Source: Farysia itapuensis (lineage: Eukaryota; Basidiomycota; Ustilaginomycetes; Ustilaginales; Ustilaginaceae). From it: a stretch of DNA of 64,000 nucleotides. The DNA lies in NCBI GenBank assembly GCA_023212645.1, contig JALBYC010000017.1, positions 124,001 to 188,000 of the forward strand. The letters are read 5' to 3'. Position 1 is the stretch's first letter; each line of letters starts with the position of its first letter. The notes under the pieces are model-generated. The model was not told the DNA's origin, ran no database searches, and was given only the letters and a program-made list of their open reading frames with translations. A program made the position numbers and the translations under genes. Shown in pieces: positions 30,105-41,220 of the stretch.

Positions 30105-30166
30105 ACTCGCGGCTGGACGTACTCAGTAGATCAGTACCAAGACCTGTTCAATCGATGTCTATTGCT

Positions 30167-33100
30167 TTACTCGCGTGCTTTGCCTTTGCCTTTATTGCTA
30201 GCTGTCGGCTTCGCTTTGGACTCGTCGTCCGTCGCTTTTCCTTTGCCTTTTACACTCGATTTTTCCTCGATCGCCGACTGGGCAACTTGAGATGAATCGG
30301 TGCCGTTGGTCCTCGAGCTCTGAGGAAGAAGTGAGGCTGGTTCAGAATGCTGCATGGAGAAGCCCAGCTCCTCGCTAGCTTTTTTCGCTGTTTGCTGTAT
30401 CGCATGATTGCCATTGGCGACGGTTGAAGTTTGACCTGAGTTTTGCGAAGTGTCCTCTTTTGGCGCTGAGAATTTGGCTTGTACTTCGCGGTAATGCTGC
30501 ATTTCCTGCTCGCTGACGGAAGGTGTGAGCTCCTTGAGAGCTAGTTCAAAGTCTTGTCGGTTGACTTTGACCTCGATTTCTTCGGGTTGTGCCATTTCTG
30601 CGAGGTAGTACTGCGCTGTAAGCGGCGAGGGGTGATGTTTAGGTCCAGGCGTGGCATTGATGTCGGCGATACGCTGATCGACTTCGCTAGCCTTCCGAGT
30701 CATTGCTTTCAGCATCGAGTCTGAACACAGAGCATAAAAGTCAGCTCCAGTCAGGTTGAATGGACACTGGTTCGCTATGCAGCTCAGATCGCCGAGATCC
30801 TCGTCCAACTTGAACTTGCGGGTGAGCGCTTGCAGAATGTTCAACTGCGCAGCATGGGTTTCCGAGACAGAGAGGTACAACATCCGGTCGAATCGTCCCG
30901 GTCTGAGCAGCGCCGGGTCCAGCAAGTCGGGTCGGTTGGTTGCACCAATGACAAACACATCTGTTCCTTCGGCAGACCCAGCCATTCCGTCCAGTTCTGC
31001 CAAAAGCTGAGACACGATTCGATCCATCACACCACCTGAATCGCCCTGGTTGCCTCGCTTTGGCGCCACGGAATCAAGTTCGTCAAAGAAGATGACGCAG
31101 GGCTTGGCGTCGCGAGCCCGTTGGAAGACGCGTCGAACGTTTGCCTCGGACTCGCCAATGTACATGTTGAGCAGTTCGGGTCCCTTGACAGAGAAGAAGT
31201 TGAGCGAACAAGACGTGGCAACAGCTTTGGCGAGCAGCGTCTTGCCTGTGCCCGGAGGTCCATAGAGCAAGATACCAGATCGCTTCTTCAGTCCATCCGA
31301 GAACAGTTCCGGGTGCTCGAGCGGTAGCTGAATTGTGTCCAAGATGTCTGACTTGACTGATGCGAGACCACCAACGTCGTCCCATGTAACGTTAGGGATT
31401 CTGGGAGCGCCAATGGACTCCGAGTAGCTGGATCTGGCCTTGGCAAGCGCTTGGTCAAAGTCACTGCCCGTCAACGCCAGTCCTGCGAGCAAGAGATCTC
31501 GATCCGACACTCTCGATCCCGACATAGCTGCACGAAGCCGAGCAACAGCTGCATACCGAGCTCTCGAGACCAAGTCGACCAGGTCTGCCGCCACTAGCGC
31601 CGCGGTTTGGGTTGCTAGATTCTTGACATCTACATCAGGGCTCAGAACGGCATCGGTGAGTGCAACTTCCAAGATTTCGCGACGTTCAGCTTCGTTAGGC
31701 ACTCCTATCGAAACTTCGTGCTTGAAACAGCCCAGAACTCCAGTAGGGCATTTGTCCGGGTCACTTGTAGTGCCGAACACAGCTACTGGCATCGCCTCCG
31801 TCTCTGCATTTGGGTGAGAGGAGGTTTTCCAGAGCTCCTCAAAGCAGCTTTGTAGAGCAGTGACCAGTGGTGGCTCCTGTCCCGTCTCGAGCGCTTGGCT
31901 CTTACGTGCCAGTGCCTCAATGTTCCGCAGTAAGAAGATGCAGGGCGCGCATTCAGATGCCTGGGCGAAGCGGGCGCGCAGTACACCCTCCGTACGTGCG
32001 TCGGTGTCAGAGATTAAATCGAAACAGTCGATCTCGACAAGCTGTACTCCCATACTACGCGCAACCCAGCGAGCGAGCGTTTTCTTGCCCGATCCACGAG
32101 CGCCTTTGAGCAGAACACTGAGATGCAGACCAAATCGGCTGGCGTCTTCTTGCAGAGTGGCACTGAGCAGCGAGCGAACAACAGCGTAGGGACTGGTTTT
32201 GCTCGTCAGGGGCGAGTGTAGTCTCGTCGCTATCGATGGTGTATCGGAAACAACGTCGAGCCAACGATCACAGTCGACGACTCTGCACTGTTCGACACCG
32301 GTTTGCACCATTTTGGTGACATCAGGGTCCACAATGCATCCTAGCAGTCCAGCTTGGGCCTGCATAGCCAATGCTCGGTGACCCTCGTCACTGTACATGG
32401 CGTGTGAGAGCTTGGCGGGCTCTACAAGCTCTGGCTTGATATCTGAGATCTTGAAGTACACGACAGCAGTCTTGACGGGGCCAAGCGCTGCGGACGGCAG
32501 CCTGAGCTCGTGAATGTCGTCAAGTGTCGGTTCTTTTGAGCTGTCTTGTTCGACGTCTCTCTTGGCAAATCGCGCCTTGGAGGCTTCGATCGCGACGGCA
32601 ATCACATCTCCATTTCGACAGAATCGGCGACGATCTTCAAAGTGCGTCCGTAAAGCGTCGAGAAAGAGATTTTGGTAGGCCCTATCGATCGTCAAGGGCC
32701 CAGCGACGCGTGCAATGGTAAGACTGTCGGCAAAGGGAAGCGGTACGGGACAGGACCGTGCAAGCGCCGAGACCTCTTGTTGCATGTCAGGTGGTCGTGT
32801 GCCGAGTACTCGCACGGACATGATGCGGTTGCTGGAGGGAGAGAAGATTTGGTCTGCGAGGATATTGTGCGAAAGGATGGGCGACATCCATACACTGGGC
32901 ATGCCATCTGTGCGTAATGTTGGAACGTGTGACGAAGACATAAGCCGAATGATGCGGGGAGCTGGACCGTTCGCGACACTCGCTACCGCCCAATCGCCGT
33001 TGAAGGCTCCCAAGCTGGCCAGATCTCGCTCGGAAGCCAGAGCTACAATCTCCTCGTCTATGCTTTCGACTGGCTGGAATGGTGGATGTGACTTTTGCTC

Positions 33101-34057
33101 ATATTGCCTGCGCCATTCTGCAATTGCTCTTCTGAGAGACGAAGAATCTTGCAGCTCCTGAAGGATGCAATTTCTGACCTTGTGAAAGCTCTTAGCGCGG
33201 CTTCCGGCGGGAACAGCGAGATTTACAGGAAGAATTGGCTCTACTGAGATGTCGAGCTGGGAGAAGTCATCCAGGACGGATTGAGCCAAGAAACTCTCGT
33301 CAATCACAAGATCGTCCTCTTCACCGCCAGAGCCGCTTCCTTTCACGTCTTCCTCGTCGTCGGCTGGTTCGGCAATGGAAACAGACGCGTCCGTCATCGC
33401 TGATGAGACTGAGAGGTCGCCTTCGCGAGCTTCGTCAGCATCATTTAAGACGGTAAGCAAAATCTGCGTGTCCTGTGCGGAGAAGATAGCTTGGAGCAAA
33501 GGTTCTACCATGACGACGCGGACTGATAGGAGCGCTGAGGAAAGGTCAAGTCGAAGCAGGCTTCCTTGCTGTAGGATCTGACCGTCGAGCTGCTGGAGAA
33601 CATCTGCCTGGCGATCTTGGGCAAGCTCATAGCCGCTGCTAGACGATGCTGCAAGATAGACAGACGTTGCCGACAAAAGCGAATGCTGTCGTACAATGAG
33701 TTGCTGAACGCCGTTGCCTCTCCTAGAAAAGCCTGTTGACGAAAGTCGCTTTGCTACACTAGGAGTAGCTTTGATCGTGAACACGGATGAGTTGTCCGCA
33801 GGGTCAGAACCGACATCTTGGACGGCAAAGAATGAGAGAGCTGGTAAGGACGAGTGGCGGAAGGCTCTCCCATCAGCGGGCGAGACACTGATGCTGATTC
33901 TTTTCAAGTCGGCCGATGATGAAGCTGCGTTTGTGGAAGAGGATGACAGCTGCTGCCACAATGCTGGTGAAAGCACCAGGTTCGGGCTTCGATGTGCGTC
34001 ATGCTCAAGAAGGCGCAACTCAGCGACAAGCCTGTCGTCTGACAGCTGTATCGTCAT
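30167..34057 (-). CDS. pex6: Peroxisomal biogenesis AAA ATPase Pex6
   Basis: Partner of Pex1 in the hetero-hexamer that extracts the Pex5 import receptor from peroxisomes. Single exon, 1296 residues from ATG 34057 (MTIQLSDDRLVAELRLLEHD); an upstream in-frame extension is unlikely. Two AAA modules are visible. D1: Walker A GARGSGKKT near residue 652, but the Walker B position reads CIFLLRNIEAL without the Asp-Glu pair, the degenerate state typical of Pex6 D1. D2: YGPPGTGKTLLAKAVAT near 932, Walker B VIFFDELDS near 990, and the second region of homology with VIGATNRPDLLDPALLRPGRFDR. The Pex6-typical D2 text YIGESEANVRRVFQRARDA supports Pex6 over Pex1. The C-terminus is Lys/Ser-rich. Divergent from cdc24. 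Confidence 0.93.
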   Translation of the reverse strand: MTIQLSDDRLVAELRLLEHDAHRSPNLVLSPALWQQLSSSSTNAASSSADLKRISISVSPADGRAFRHSSLPALSFFAVQDVGSDPADNSSVFTIKATPSVAKRLSSTGFSRRGNGVQQLIVRQHSLLSATSVYLAASSSSGYELAQDRQADVLQQLDGQILQQGSLLRLDLSSALLSVRVVMVEPLLQAIFSAQDTQILLTVLNDADEAREGDLSVSSAMTDASVSIAEPADDEEDVKGSGSGGEEDDLVIDESFLAQSVLDDFSQLDISVEPILPVNLAVPAGSRAKSFHKVRNCILQELQDSSSLRRAIAEWRRQYEQKSHPPFQPVESIDEEIVALASERDLASLGAFNGDWAVASVANGPAPRIIRLMSSSHVPTLRTDGMPSVWMSPILSHNILADQIFSPSSNRIMSVRVLGTRPPDMQQEVSALARSCPVPLPFADSLTIARVAGPLTIDRAYQNLFLDALRTHFEDRRRFCRNGDVIAVAIEASKARFAKRDVEQDSSKEPTLDDIHELRLPSAALGPVKTAVVYFKISDIKPELVEPAKLSHAMYSDEGHRALAMQAQAGLLGCIVDPDVTKMVQTGVEQCRVVDCDRWLDVVSDTPSIATRLHSPLTSKTSPYAVVRSLLSATLQEDASRFGLHLSVLLKGARGSGKKTLARWVARSMGVQLVEIDCFDLISDTDARTEGVLRARFAQASECAPCIFLLRNIEALARKSQALETGQEPPLVTALQSCFEELWKTSSHPNAETEAMPVAVFGTTSDPDKCPTGVLGCFKHEVSIGVPNEAERREILEVALTDAVLSPDVDVKNLATQTAALVAADLVDLVSRARYAAVARLRAAMSGSRVSDRDLLLAGLALTGSDFDQALAKARSSYSESIGAPRIPNVTWDDVGGLASVKSDILDTIQLPLEHPELFSDGLKKRSGILLYGPPGTGKTLLAKAVATSCSLNFFSVKGPELLNMYIGESEANVRRVFQRARDAKPCVIFFDELDSVAPKRGNQGDSGGVMDRIVSQLLAELDGMAGSAEGTDVFVIGATNRPDLLDPALLRPGRFDRMLYLSVSETHAAQLNILQALTRKFKLDEDLGDLSCIANQCPFNLTGADFYALCSDSMLKAMTRKASEVDQRIADINATPGPKHHPSPLTAQYYLAEMAQPEEIEVKVNRQDFELALKELTPSVSEQEMQHYREVQAKFSAPKEDTSQNSGQTSTVANGNHAIQQTAKKASEELGFSMQHSEPASLLPQSSRTNGTDSSQVAQSAIEEKSSVKGKGKATDDESKAKPTASNKGKGKARE

Positions 34058-35054
34058 GCTGGATCGTGCCCAGTGTAGACTACGGCAAATTTGGTGGCTT
34101 GATACGGGGAGGAAAGTCCGGTTGAGCCGGTCCAACAGCTTCCTGCTTCCTGTCAAACACGTCGAGGACTTCTTATCGGCCGAATGAACAGCGCAAATCA
34201 CGTGCCAGAATCTTTTCGCGCCGGTATTTACCCACCCCAATTTCTGTCCGCATTTACGCGCTCAAAGAGATCTGTGGGTGTAGATCGGTTTATGCCCACG
34301 CGAGGGGGCAGAGTCCGGGTGTGCTGCCCACCGCCCGGACTTAGTTCGTTTAAGCGCTCCTTGTTTGTCGATGACACATCAGATTGCCTGGATGTTCTGC
34401 CTTCTCTCTGAGAGAAACGACGTTTGAGCTTGTCTCTTGTCACGCAGACGATAGCAGTAACGGCAGCGCCACTTCATTTCAGCCCTGCGTATGAAATGAA
34501 GCATTAGGATTTGCGACCTCGCGGATATAGGACGACTGCGAATTACGCCCACCACGATTTGACGTTTGTCTGGGGGGAGGCAAGTACACGCACGCGCCCA
34601 TACGTCTGGCGCTGGGATTCTTGATCCGGAAAGGGAGCGATTGTTTTGCGTCGGTCTTGAGCGTCGGTTTTAAAATTTGGCGAAAAAGTTGAAAAATTAA
34701 AGGTGAACCGAACCGAGTGTGAGTCGGGGTGCATTCACTGTGCAATCTGTCAAAGCCAAAGCCAAGCCTGTTGTGTGCGCGCTGCACCAGGTCTATGCTC
34801 TCTTGCTTGCTCTCCCTACCTCATCTCCCTTCCGACATTCTTTGCTCGCACACCATCGTCGCCTACACCAGCTATCCTCACTGCAGAACGCCGTCACTGC
34901 TACATAGTCGGCGCATTCATCTTCGACCGTATCAGCGCATGCGGTGCACTTGGCGACAAAACACACATCACAGAATCCCGGTGCCCAACAGAGGATCTGA
35001 CAGCAGACATTCGAGCTCAAAGCACGCCGTCCTCAGCAAACACCATCAGTCGCC
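34058..35054. promoter_or_regulatory. Divergent intergenic region, pex6 / cdc24
   Basis: 997 bp between start codons. It contains an 8-bp inverted repeat, AGTCCGGG (34312-34319) and CCCGGACT (34334-34341), with a 14-nt loop; palindromes with CGG/CCG ends are often zinc-cluster factor sites. An AT-rich patch lies around 34668-34705. No gene supported. Confidence 0.45.
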
Positions 35055-38000
35055 ATGAACTCAATAGGCGCCCCGACTGGTGCTAATGGCGGCATCGGCG
35101 CTTCGTTGCTCGGCCCTGGAGGAGCACCCCTCATGGCCGGTGCACCCATAGCTGCCAACACTATCGGCAACAAACAGGCCGTCGCCAGCTCCTCACTATA
35201 TCAGGCCTGTCTCAACCTCCGCGACCGCTTATACTGCGTACCAGGCTTTGGAGAAGCATACCTTGATGAGGTTTCCCTTCAATCAGCTGCCTCATCCACC
35301 TCGGGGCAAGACTTTTTGTCACCAAACTCAGGCAGCCCACTATCTCCACAAGGCGCCTTTGTTGCGCCAAAGTCTAGCAGCAGCGATCCAGTGACTCAGC
35401 TCTGGCAATGTTTTCGACTCGGCTCGCCTCTCTGCGCCCTGTTCAACACCATGAATCCAGACGTGGATCTGCCAGTCAACCCAGATGCAAACAGAAGCAA
35501 TGCCAATGCATGCAAAGCCCAGGTCATGAAGTTCATCATTGCACTGAAAGAAAGGCTAGGATGGGACCCAGACGATATCTTCACCGTAACCCAACTCTAC
35601 CAAAACGACACCAATGGCTTTGTCAAGGTCGTCAGGACCATCAACCGTCTCCTCGATATTTTCGAAGACCGCGGACTTCTCGTCAAGACCAACCGACAAT
35701 CCGAAAACGAAGATCTAGAGCATCCCTCCGACGACAGAGCCAAAGTCATACACGAGCTGCTTACAACAGAGCGCAAGTATGTCCAAGACCTTGAAGTGCT
35801 GCAGAACTATGCAACAGCGCTAGCACAACACGACATCATCCCTGTCGACACGCTTCACAACCTGTTCGGCAATCTCAACCAGCTCGTCGACATGCAACGC
35901 CGCTTTCTCATCTGTGTAGAAGAAAATGTGCGCCGACCTGCTGAGGAGCAACATTTCGGCCATGTTTTTATGACAATGGAGGAAGACTTCACCGTCTACG
36001 AGCCGTTCTGTGCCAACTACAACATCGCACTCGAACTCATCACTCAGGAAGCTCATAATTTGGTCCGCATCAAAGGCATGCCTGCCGCAGAGGGCTGTTA
36101 CCTGGACCCTGCCTACGAGCTCCCCACCTTCATGATCAAGCCTGTCCAGCGAATCTGCAAATACCCTCTGCTTCTCGAACAGCTCCTCAAAAAGACGCCA
36201 GAAGGTGCGACTCACTACGAAGAACTTCAGCAGGGTCTCACAGTCATTCGCCGCATTACAGACAAGGTCAACGAAACCAGCCGTCTTCAGGAGAATGCAG
36301 TGCTCGTCAAAGAGCTAGAGTGGAGAGTCGAAGACTGGAAGGGTCACAATGTCAAGACGTTTGGTCTGCTGCTCCTATCCGACATCTTTGTGGTCGCAAA
36401 GGGCGACACCGAGCGCGAATACCATGTCTACCTTTTCGAGAAGATTCTGCTGTGCTGCAAAGAGGTGCCTCCTACTGCTCAAAAGAAGGGAAACAAGAAC
36501 AACTCGCTTCTAAAGCAAAAAGCTGGAGCTGGTAACGCAAAGAAAGTCAAGAGCATGTTACAACTCAAAGGTCGAATCTTTATCAACAATGTCACCGGCG
36601 CCTTTGCCAATTCCAAGATGAGCAGCATCCTCGGAATGTCGAATGGCCAATATGCCCTGCAGGTCTGGTGGAGGGGAGACGTGGATCACGAGTCGTTTGC
36701 ACTCAAGTGCAAGAATGAAGAGCAGCTCAAGCAATGGCAGGCTGCAATCAATAAGCTGATTGACGACGTCAACCTGCGACGGCAGCAGGCGACGCAACAC
36801 CATCAATCGCAGCACAGCAGTGGTGCCGGCACTTCTGGACCTCCGGTCCTCGGTGCACTCAGTATGGCCGGCACAGGTGCTAACGGCAGACGCGTCACGC
36901 AGACCACCTCGCATTTCCCGCAAACCCCTTTGTCAGAAGGTGGGCTCAACAACCCATTCAGCAACATGGGTCTTAGCCTATCACGCGCCGAAAGCCAAGC
37001 AAGTTCGTACCGCTACGACGATGAAGAAGGGCTCGAAGGACCAAGCTTCTATGAGCCAAATTCAGGCCGAGCGACACCGGCAACAGGCAACTCGAGCGCG
37101 AGATACTCTCAAAACGGAATGGACGGAATCGCGAGACGGGGCTCTCAGTCCAGCGATCGTCCTCGAGCGCGCACGGAGGATCAAGACTCCATGATCATGT
37201 CGCAGTGGCGATCACATTCACCCGCGGTTGCGCCACCGCTGCCTCGTGGCCTCAGCTATTCATCTGGTACTGATCAGCAACACTCGATTCGAAAAGCCAG
37301 CTCCTCGCGACATCTCCGACAGGCCAATGCAGCTGCAGCGAATGGCTACCGCGCTCCCCGCGGAGCAAACATTGACAGCGGTGCAGTCGAATATCTCGAT
37401 GGGCCGGATCAGAACAGCAGCGATGGCAGGTCTCGTATCGATTCTCCCGCTTCTAGCATGTCTCGCACCAATTCTGATTCCAGCGCTGCGAACAGTCGTG
37501 CTCGATCGGCGTCGAATCCAAACATGTTTGGGCTGCCACAGCAGGGCCCTGCGCCTCCCATGCCAAAAGGTATGTACGGCAGCAATGCTGCCGACTTCAA
37601 GGCCAATGCTAGCGCGTCGTCGCTGCATGTCACGCATGCAAATGCAGCTGCTGCCGCGGTGGCAGCCGCCGCCGCTACGCAAGTGGCCGTGGGAGGGGAC
37701 AAGCGAGTCTCAGGCTCATCTATCTCGACGTCAACGTCGGAAAGCGGGCAAAGTGGGCAGTCGCGGCCGCAGTCTTCCACCGCTGCCTCCTCGCCCGCGT
37801 CCGGAGCAATTCGAACGAGTCAGCCACCACCGCCTCATCCCACGAGTTCAGCGAGCAGCTACCGTATGCCTGCACAGGCATCGACTCCGCCCTCTGCATC
37901 AAATGCTATGAAGCTGATTGTCCACTTCGCAGAGGACAAGTACGTGGTTGTCGTGCTCAACACCATTTCTTTCGCCATGCTGTTGGACAAAGTGACGAAA

Positions 38001-38162
38001 AAGATCCGCATCTGTTCCGGCAAGTCGGTTGAGGCAGGTATCCGCATGCGCTACGTCGACGAAGACGGCGACCACGTCATGCTCAACGACGACGACGACG
38101 TCCAAATGGCGTTCGAAGGCGCACGTCCCAACGGTGAAGTCGACCTCCTCGTCGTCGTCTAG
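35055..38162 (+). CDS. cdc24: Rho guanine nucleotide exchange factor Cdc24
   Basis: Polarity GEF for Cdc42/Rac, scaffolded by Bem1. Single exon, 1035 residues. Domain order is Cdc24-specific: a calponin-homology-like region (about 48-205, SLYQACLNLRDRLYCVPGFG ... LGWDPDDIFTVTQLYQNDTN), a DH domain (about 228-415, VIHELLTTERKYVQDLEVL and FMIKPVQRICKYPLLLEQLL), a PH domain (about 435-580, ending EEQLKQWQAAINKLIDD), a long Ser/Ala-rich linker with poly-Ala runs near 855, and a C-terminal PB1 domain (from about 951, MKLIVHFAEDKYVVVVLNTI) with the acidic OPCA motif YVDEDGDHVMLNDDDDVQMA, the Bem1-binding type. Divergent from pex6; tail-to-tail with the RanBP2-finger gene. Confidence 0.95.
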   Translation: MNSIGAPTGANGGIGASLLGPGGAPLMAGAPIAANTIGNKQAVASSSLYQACLNLRDRLYCVPGFGEAYLDEVSLQSAASSTSGQDFLSPNSGSPLSPQGAFVAPKSSSSDPVTQLWQCFRLGSPLCALFNTMNPDVDLPVNPDANRSNANACKAQVMKFIIALKERLGWDPDDIFTVTQLYQNDTNGFVKVVRTINRLLDIFEDRGLLVKTNRQSENEDLEHPSDDRAKVIHELLTTERKYVQDLEVLQNYATALAQHDIIPVDTLHNLFGNLNQLVDMQRRFLICVEENVRRPAEEQHFGHVFMTMEEDFTVYEPFCANYNIALELITQEAHNLVRIKGMPAAEGCYLDPAYELPTFMIKPVQRICKYPLLLEQLLKKTPEGATHYEELQQGLTVIRRITDKVNETSRLQENAVLVKELEWRVEDWKGHNVKTFGLLLLSDIFVVAKGDTEREYHVYLFEKILLCCKEVPPTAQKKGNKNNSLLKQKAGAGNAKKVKSMLQLKGRIFINNVTGAFANSKMSSILGMSNGQYALQVWWRGDVDHESFALKCKNEEQLKQWQAAINKLIDDVNLRRQQATQHHQSQHSSGAGTSGPPVLGALSMAGTGANGRRVTQTTSHFPQTPLSEGGLNNPFSNMGLSLSRAESQASSYRYDDEEGLEGPSFYEPNSGRATPATGNSSARYSQNGMDGIARRGSQSSDRPRARTEDQDSMIMSQWRSHSPAVAPPLPRGLSYSSGTDQQHSIRKASSSRHLRQANAAAANGYRAPRGANIDSGAVEYLDGPDQNSSDGRSRIDSPASSMSRTNSDSSAANSRARSASNPNMFGLPQQGPAPPMPKGMYGSNAADFKANASASSLHVTHANAAAAAVAAAAATQVAVGGDKRVSGSSISTSTSESGQSGQSRPQSSTAASSPASGAIRTSQPPPPHPTSSASSYRMPAQASTPPSASNAMKLIVHFAEDKYVVVVLNTISFAMLLDKVTKKIRICSGKSVEAGIRMRYVDEDGDHVMLNDDDDVQMAFEGARPNGEVDLLVVV

Positions 38163-38573
38163 GCCCTGAGCAACCACCGCACCCGCTTCGCCTAAATCTC
38201 CCCTCACGCAGATTCGTCGATCTTTACGCTGCTTGATTCTGGTTTTACCGTATGGACAATTCTCTCTTTTATCTTCTCAGCTTCACTCTCGCTCCATCTC
38301 ATTCCCTTGCCCTTCCAGTCCCTCTGGGATGTATTTGTACCGTCTTCTGCCTTCTAGAGACATGAAATTTTACCATTTCATTTCAACACACAGACTTGCA
38401 CAAGCAGCCGTAGAGTCACTTTTCCTAACATGTGAGACACAAAAGAATCGCAGCAGGTGCTCACGTCCATCCGATGCATGCGTGAATGCAACTACGTAGC
38501 GATGCACGCCAGAGAATTTACCGATCCTGAAGCTGATGCCCAAGTATATCGAGCATCTTGAAGAAACCACAGC
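38163..38573. other. Tail-to-tail intergenic region, cdc24 / RanBP2-finger gene
   Basis: 411 bp holding both 3' UTRs. Pyrimidine-rich at 38250-38320. No gene, repeat or RNA seen. Confidence 0.5.
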
Positions 38574-40424
38574 TCAATTTCCGATGTTGATGAGACCAAG
38601 GCCCGCGTTTGTGACAGGCTCGTTGCCTGTCTTGTTACCAAATGGCTCGAGTGTGGGACCGGTTATGTTAACGTCTCTGTTCGCCAAAGCGGTGCGATCG
38701 GTAACGACGTTGCTGTCGTTGGTGTCGAGTTTCGTATATTTGCCGGTAGTTCTAGTGCCAATTGGTTCGAGCTTGGCGCGTCGTCCGACTGAGTCTCTGT
38801 CCTCAGGGTCCACGGGAACCGGCACTGGACGCTTTGGTGTAGGTGCCCAGATGCTCTTATGTAGCTCGGGAGAAGTTTCTCTGAACGACTGAAGTAAGCT
38901 GAGTCGGTCCGCTGCTGACGTGGTGCTTTCGTGCGCGATCAGTGGCGAGCGCTGCTGTACAGGCTCAGAAGTATAGCAAATATGCGAGTAAGCATCATGC
39001 AAATAGTTCTGAGGGATGTATGGTGAGTATGGGCTGGCATGGATACCGAGACCGTTTGCCGGCTTCGACTGAGTCTGACTTTCACGGGTCCCACTGTTTT
39101 CTTGCTGCTCGGGTTCATACATATGCATGTAGTTATACGGCATGGCCTCAGCAGCGCGCTTAGGTCGATCTGGGTACAGCGCCTGCAAGGATTGCTGATA
39201 TTCCTCCGAAGTAGGATCGAGCCCTCCAGCTAGTCTCTTCGCCAACAATTCTCCACCATGAATGCCGTGGCAAACTTCGTTTCCTTCCGCGAATGGGTAG
39301 CATCGCATGCATACTTTCCTTCGTCTCCAATTCTGGCGGTCGCTGAGTCAATAAAAGCGTAAGACTCCACCGTTGACTTGAGACTTACCACAAATCCACA
39401 TGCGGTGCAGATCCAATCGCCCGGTTGAACGCACATAGGCCCCGAATTTCCAGTGTTAACGATTGGGGGATCATCTGCAGCGCTCCTAGCGCGGCTTTGA
39501 TTGCCGTTGCGGTTATTCACTACTTTCGGGTTGACACCTGGCCCGATCCTGTTGGTTACGCACGTACGTTAATTTGAGCCGTTCGGACCGTATCGAAGAA
39601 AGAACAATGCTTACCCTATACCCCACTGACGCAACTTCCATGCGTGCGCTACCGTCTCTGGATTTTCAGCGGCCGCACGCGATCCCTTTGACGCGAGTGT
39701 CTCGACAACCGACGTGAGAGGCAGTCCGTCCCCGCTGGCTTGCATCGGAATAAGTACGGGTACGGTACCCATGCCTGTGGTAGAGCGGGCATCGAGCTGA
39801 GAAGCACCGCTCTGCGAGTGGCTGTTCCCGTAGTTCTGCTCACGTTGATACAGTGACATGGTGTTGGGGTCCATGTTAGTTTTTGAGAATGCCTCGGTAA
39901 GCATAGCCATATCGGTCGTAGAAAGATTGCGGTAGAATCCTTCGCGAGCGTCACTGTCTTTGCTACCGCTGAAACTAAGTGGACAGACTTGATTAGGTAG
40001 CATTGATGTCATCGATTTGTCCCCAGAGCCGTCTTTGGCCCCATCAAAGTACGAGGGTCGCCATGTCGACATGCTGCTATGGCAGCTTAGTAACGGCGAG
40101 GTGTCGTGAAGGGAAGCCAGCGAAGTCGAGCTGGTGGTCAATCCCGGACTGAGCGAGGTCGGAGACAATAGAAGGTCCGGAAAGGCTGCCGATTTGGCAA
40201 AGGTCTCGGCTGACAAGGGTGAAGAATGATCCGCTTCCAGAGAATGCTTTCGCTTGCCTGCCTCTGCCAGAGACCTGTCCAGCTGGTTCAATTCGGGTGC
40301 TATTTGAGGCTACGTGCGCAGAATGTTTAGCAAACAGACTAGTCGTATCTGAGACCGGGGAACAAGGTTGCGAACTCACTTTAGGAGGCAATGAATGCCT
40401 GAGTGGCGGGATCTTGGAGGCCAT
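38574..40424 (-). CDS. RanBP2-type zinc-finger protein, otherwise unknown
   Basis: Exons: 40424-40380, 40309-39615, 39548-39389 and 39332-38574; 552 residues. The one recognisable domain is a RanBP2-type finger assembled across intron 3: PGDWICTACGFV (289-300) joined to NWRRRKVCMRCYPFA (301-315), matching W-x-C-x2-C-x3-N-x6-C-x2-C exactly (W292, C294, C297, N301, C308, C311). Such fingers bind single-stranded RNA (GGU) or ubiquitin; the basic NWRRRK stretch favours RNA. Residues 16-285 and 320-552 are Ser/Thr/Pro-rich without recognised domains. The finger's reconstruction is strong support for the intron 3 model; the 45-nt first exon (MASKIPPLRHSLPPK) is placed by splice signals and frame only. 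No specific function can be named. Confidence 0.75.
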
Positions 40425-41220
40425 GGTGCTAAGTACGTCCTTTCCTCTGATCAATTGACGGAAGGACACGAAAGAAGAGGAGCTCGGGGCGCAGAGCTTG
40501 TGAGTTGCTGTTGGCAGGGAAGACTTTGGCGAGCGGGTGGGGAGATGATGCACAGGACACAAGCAAGCTTATGAAGGGAACTGAGCCTTTCGAGGTAGAG
40601 CAAATTTTACCTCCTCAAATGCACGGAAGCACCTCAGCCTTCTCCTCAAGTCCAGCTCAACTCTGTCACTACAGCTGAGCGATCCAGATCAGATCGAATT
40701 GTGATATGCCAAAAGTATGCGCTTGGCAAAGGATTACTTCGAGACGGTCGTCGAAAAGTCGGGACGTCTTTTAGCCGTTGCCATTGCGATGCATGTGATA
40801 TTTTCGAAATATGGTGGGGGGCAGGACGCCCAAGACCCACGCCAGGCGCGCCAGACGGCGTAGGTACAGCGGTATTAGAGCAGTGAATTGACGCCTCTAG
40901 CAACAGTGCTCATGAAATTGCACAGAATAGGCTCTGTTTTCTCACGCTTCACAGTCCCATCTCACATGTAGCGCTCATCTGAGACTTTGCTGTTGTCACT
41001 TTCCGTCACTTTTCTGAGTTAAACTCTTGCACATGCGTCTGGCCACGATCCGACAGAACCGCCTCGTTGCAGCCCCACGGCCCGCGAGCGGAGGCAAACA
41101 GTCCCCTTTGTCGCCTTTGTCGTTCTCTGAGCCACGACGTCTGCCGAATCGGCTTTCTCACGCGTGATGCTGTCGGTGATTGATTAGGATTGCTGATAAA
41201 CGAAGACTGCAGGCCAAGCA
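40425..41220. other. Intergenic region between RanBP2-finger gene and rpn10
   Basis: 796 bp: the promoter of the RanBP2-finger gene and the 3' side of rpn10, both on the minus strand. A small frame beginning right at the rpn10 stop (41221) has no family resemblance. Nothing else seen. Confidence 0.5.
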
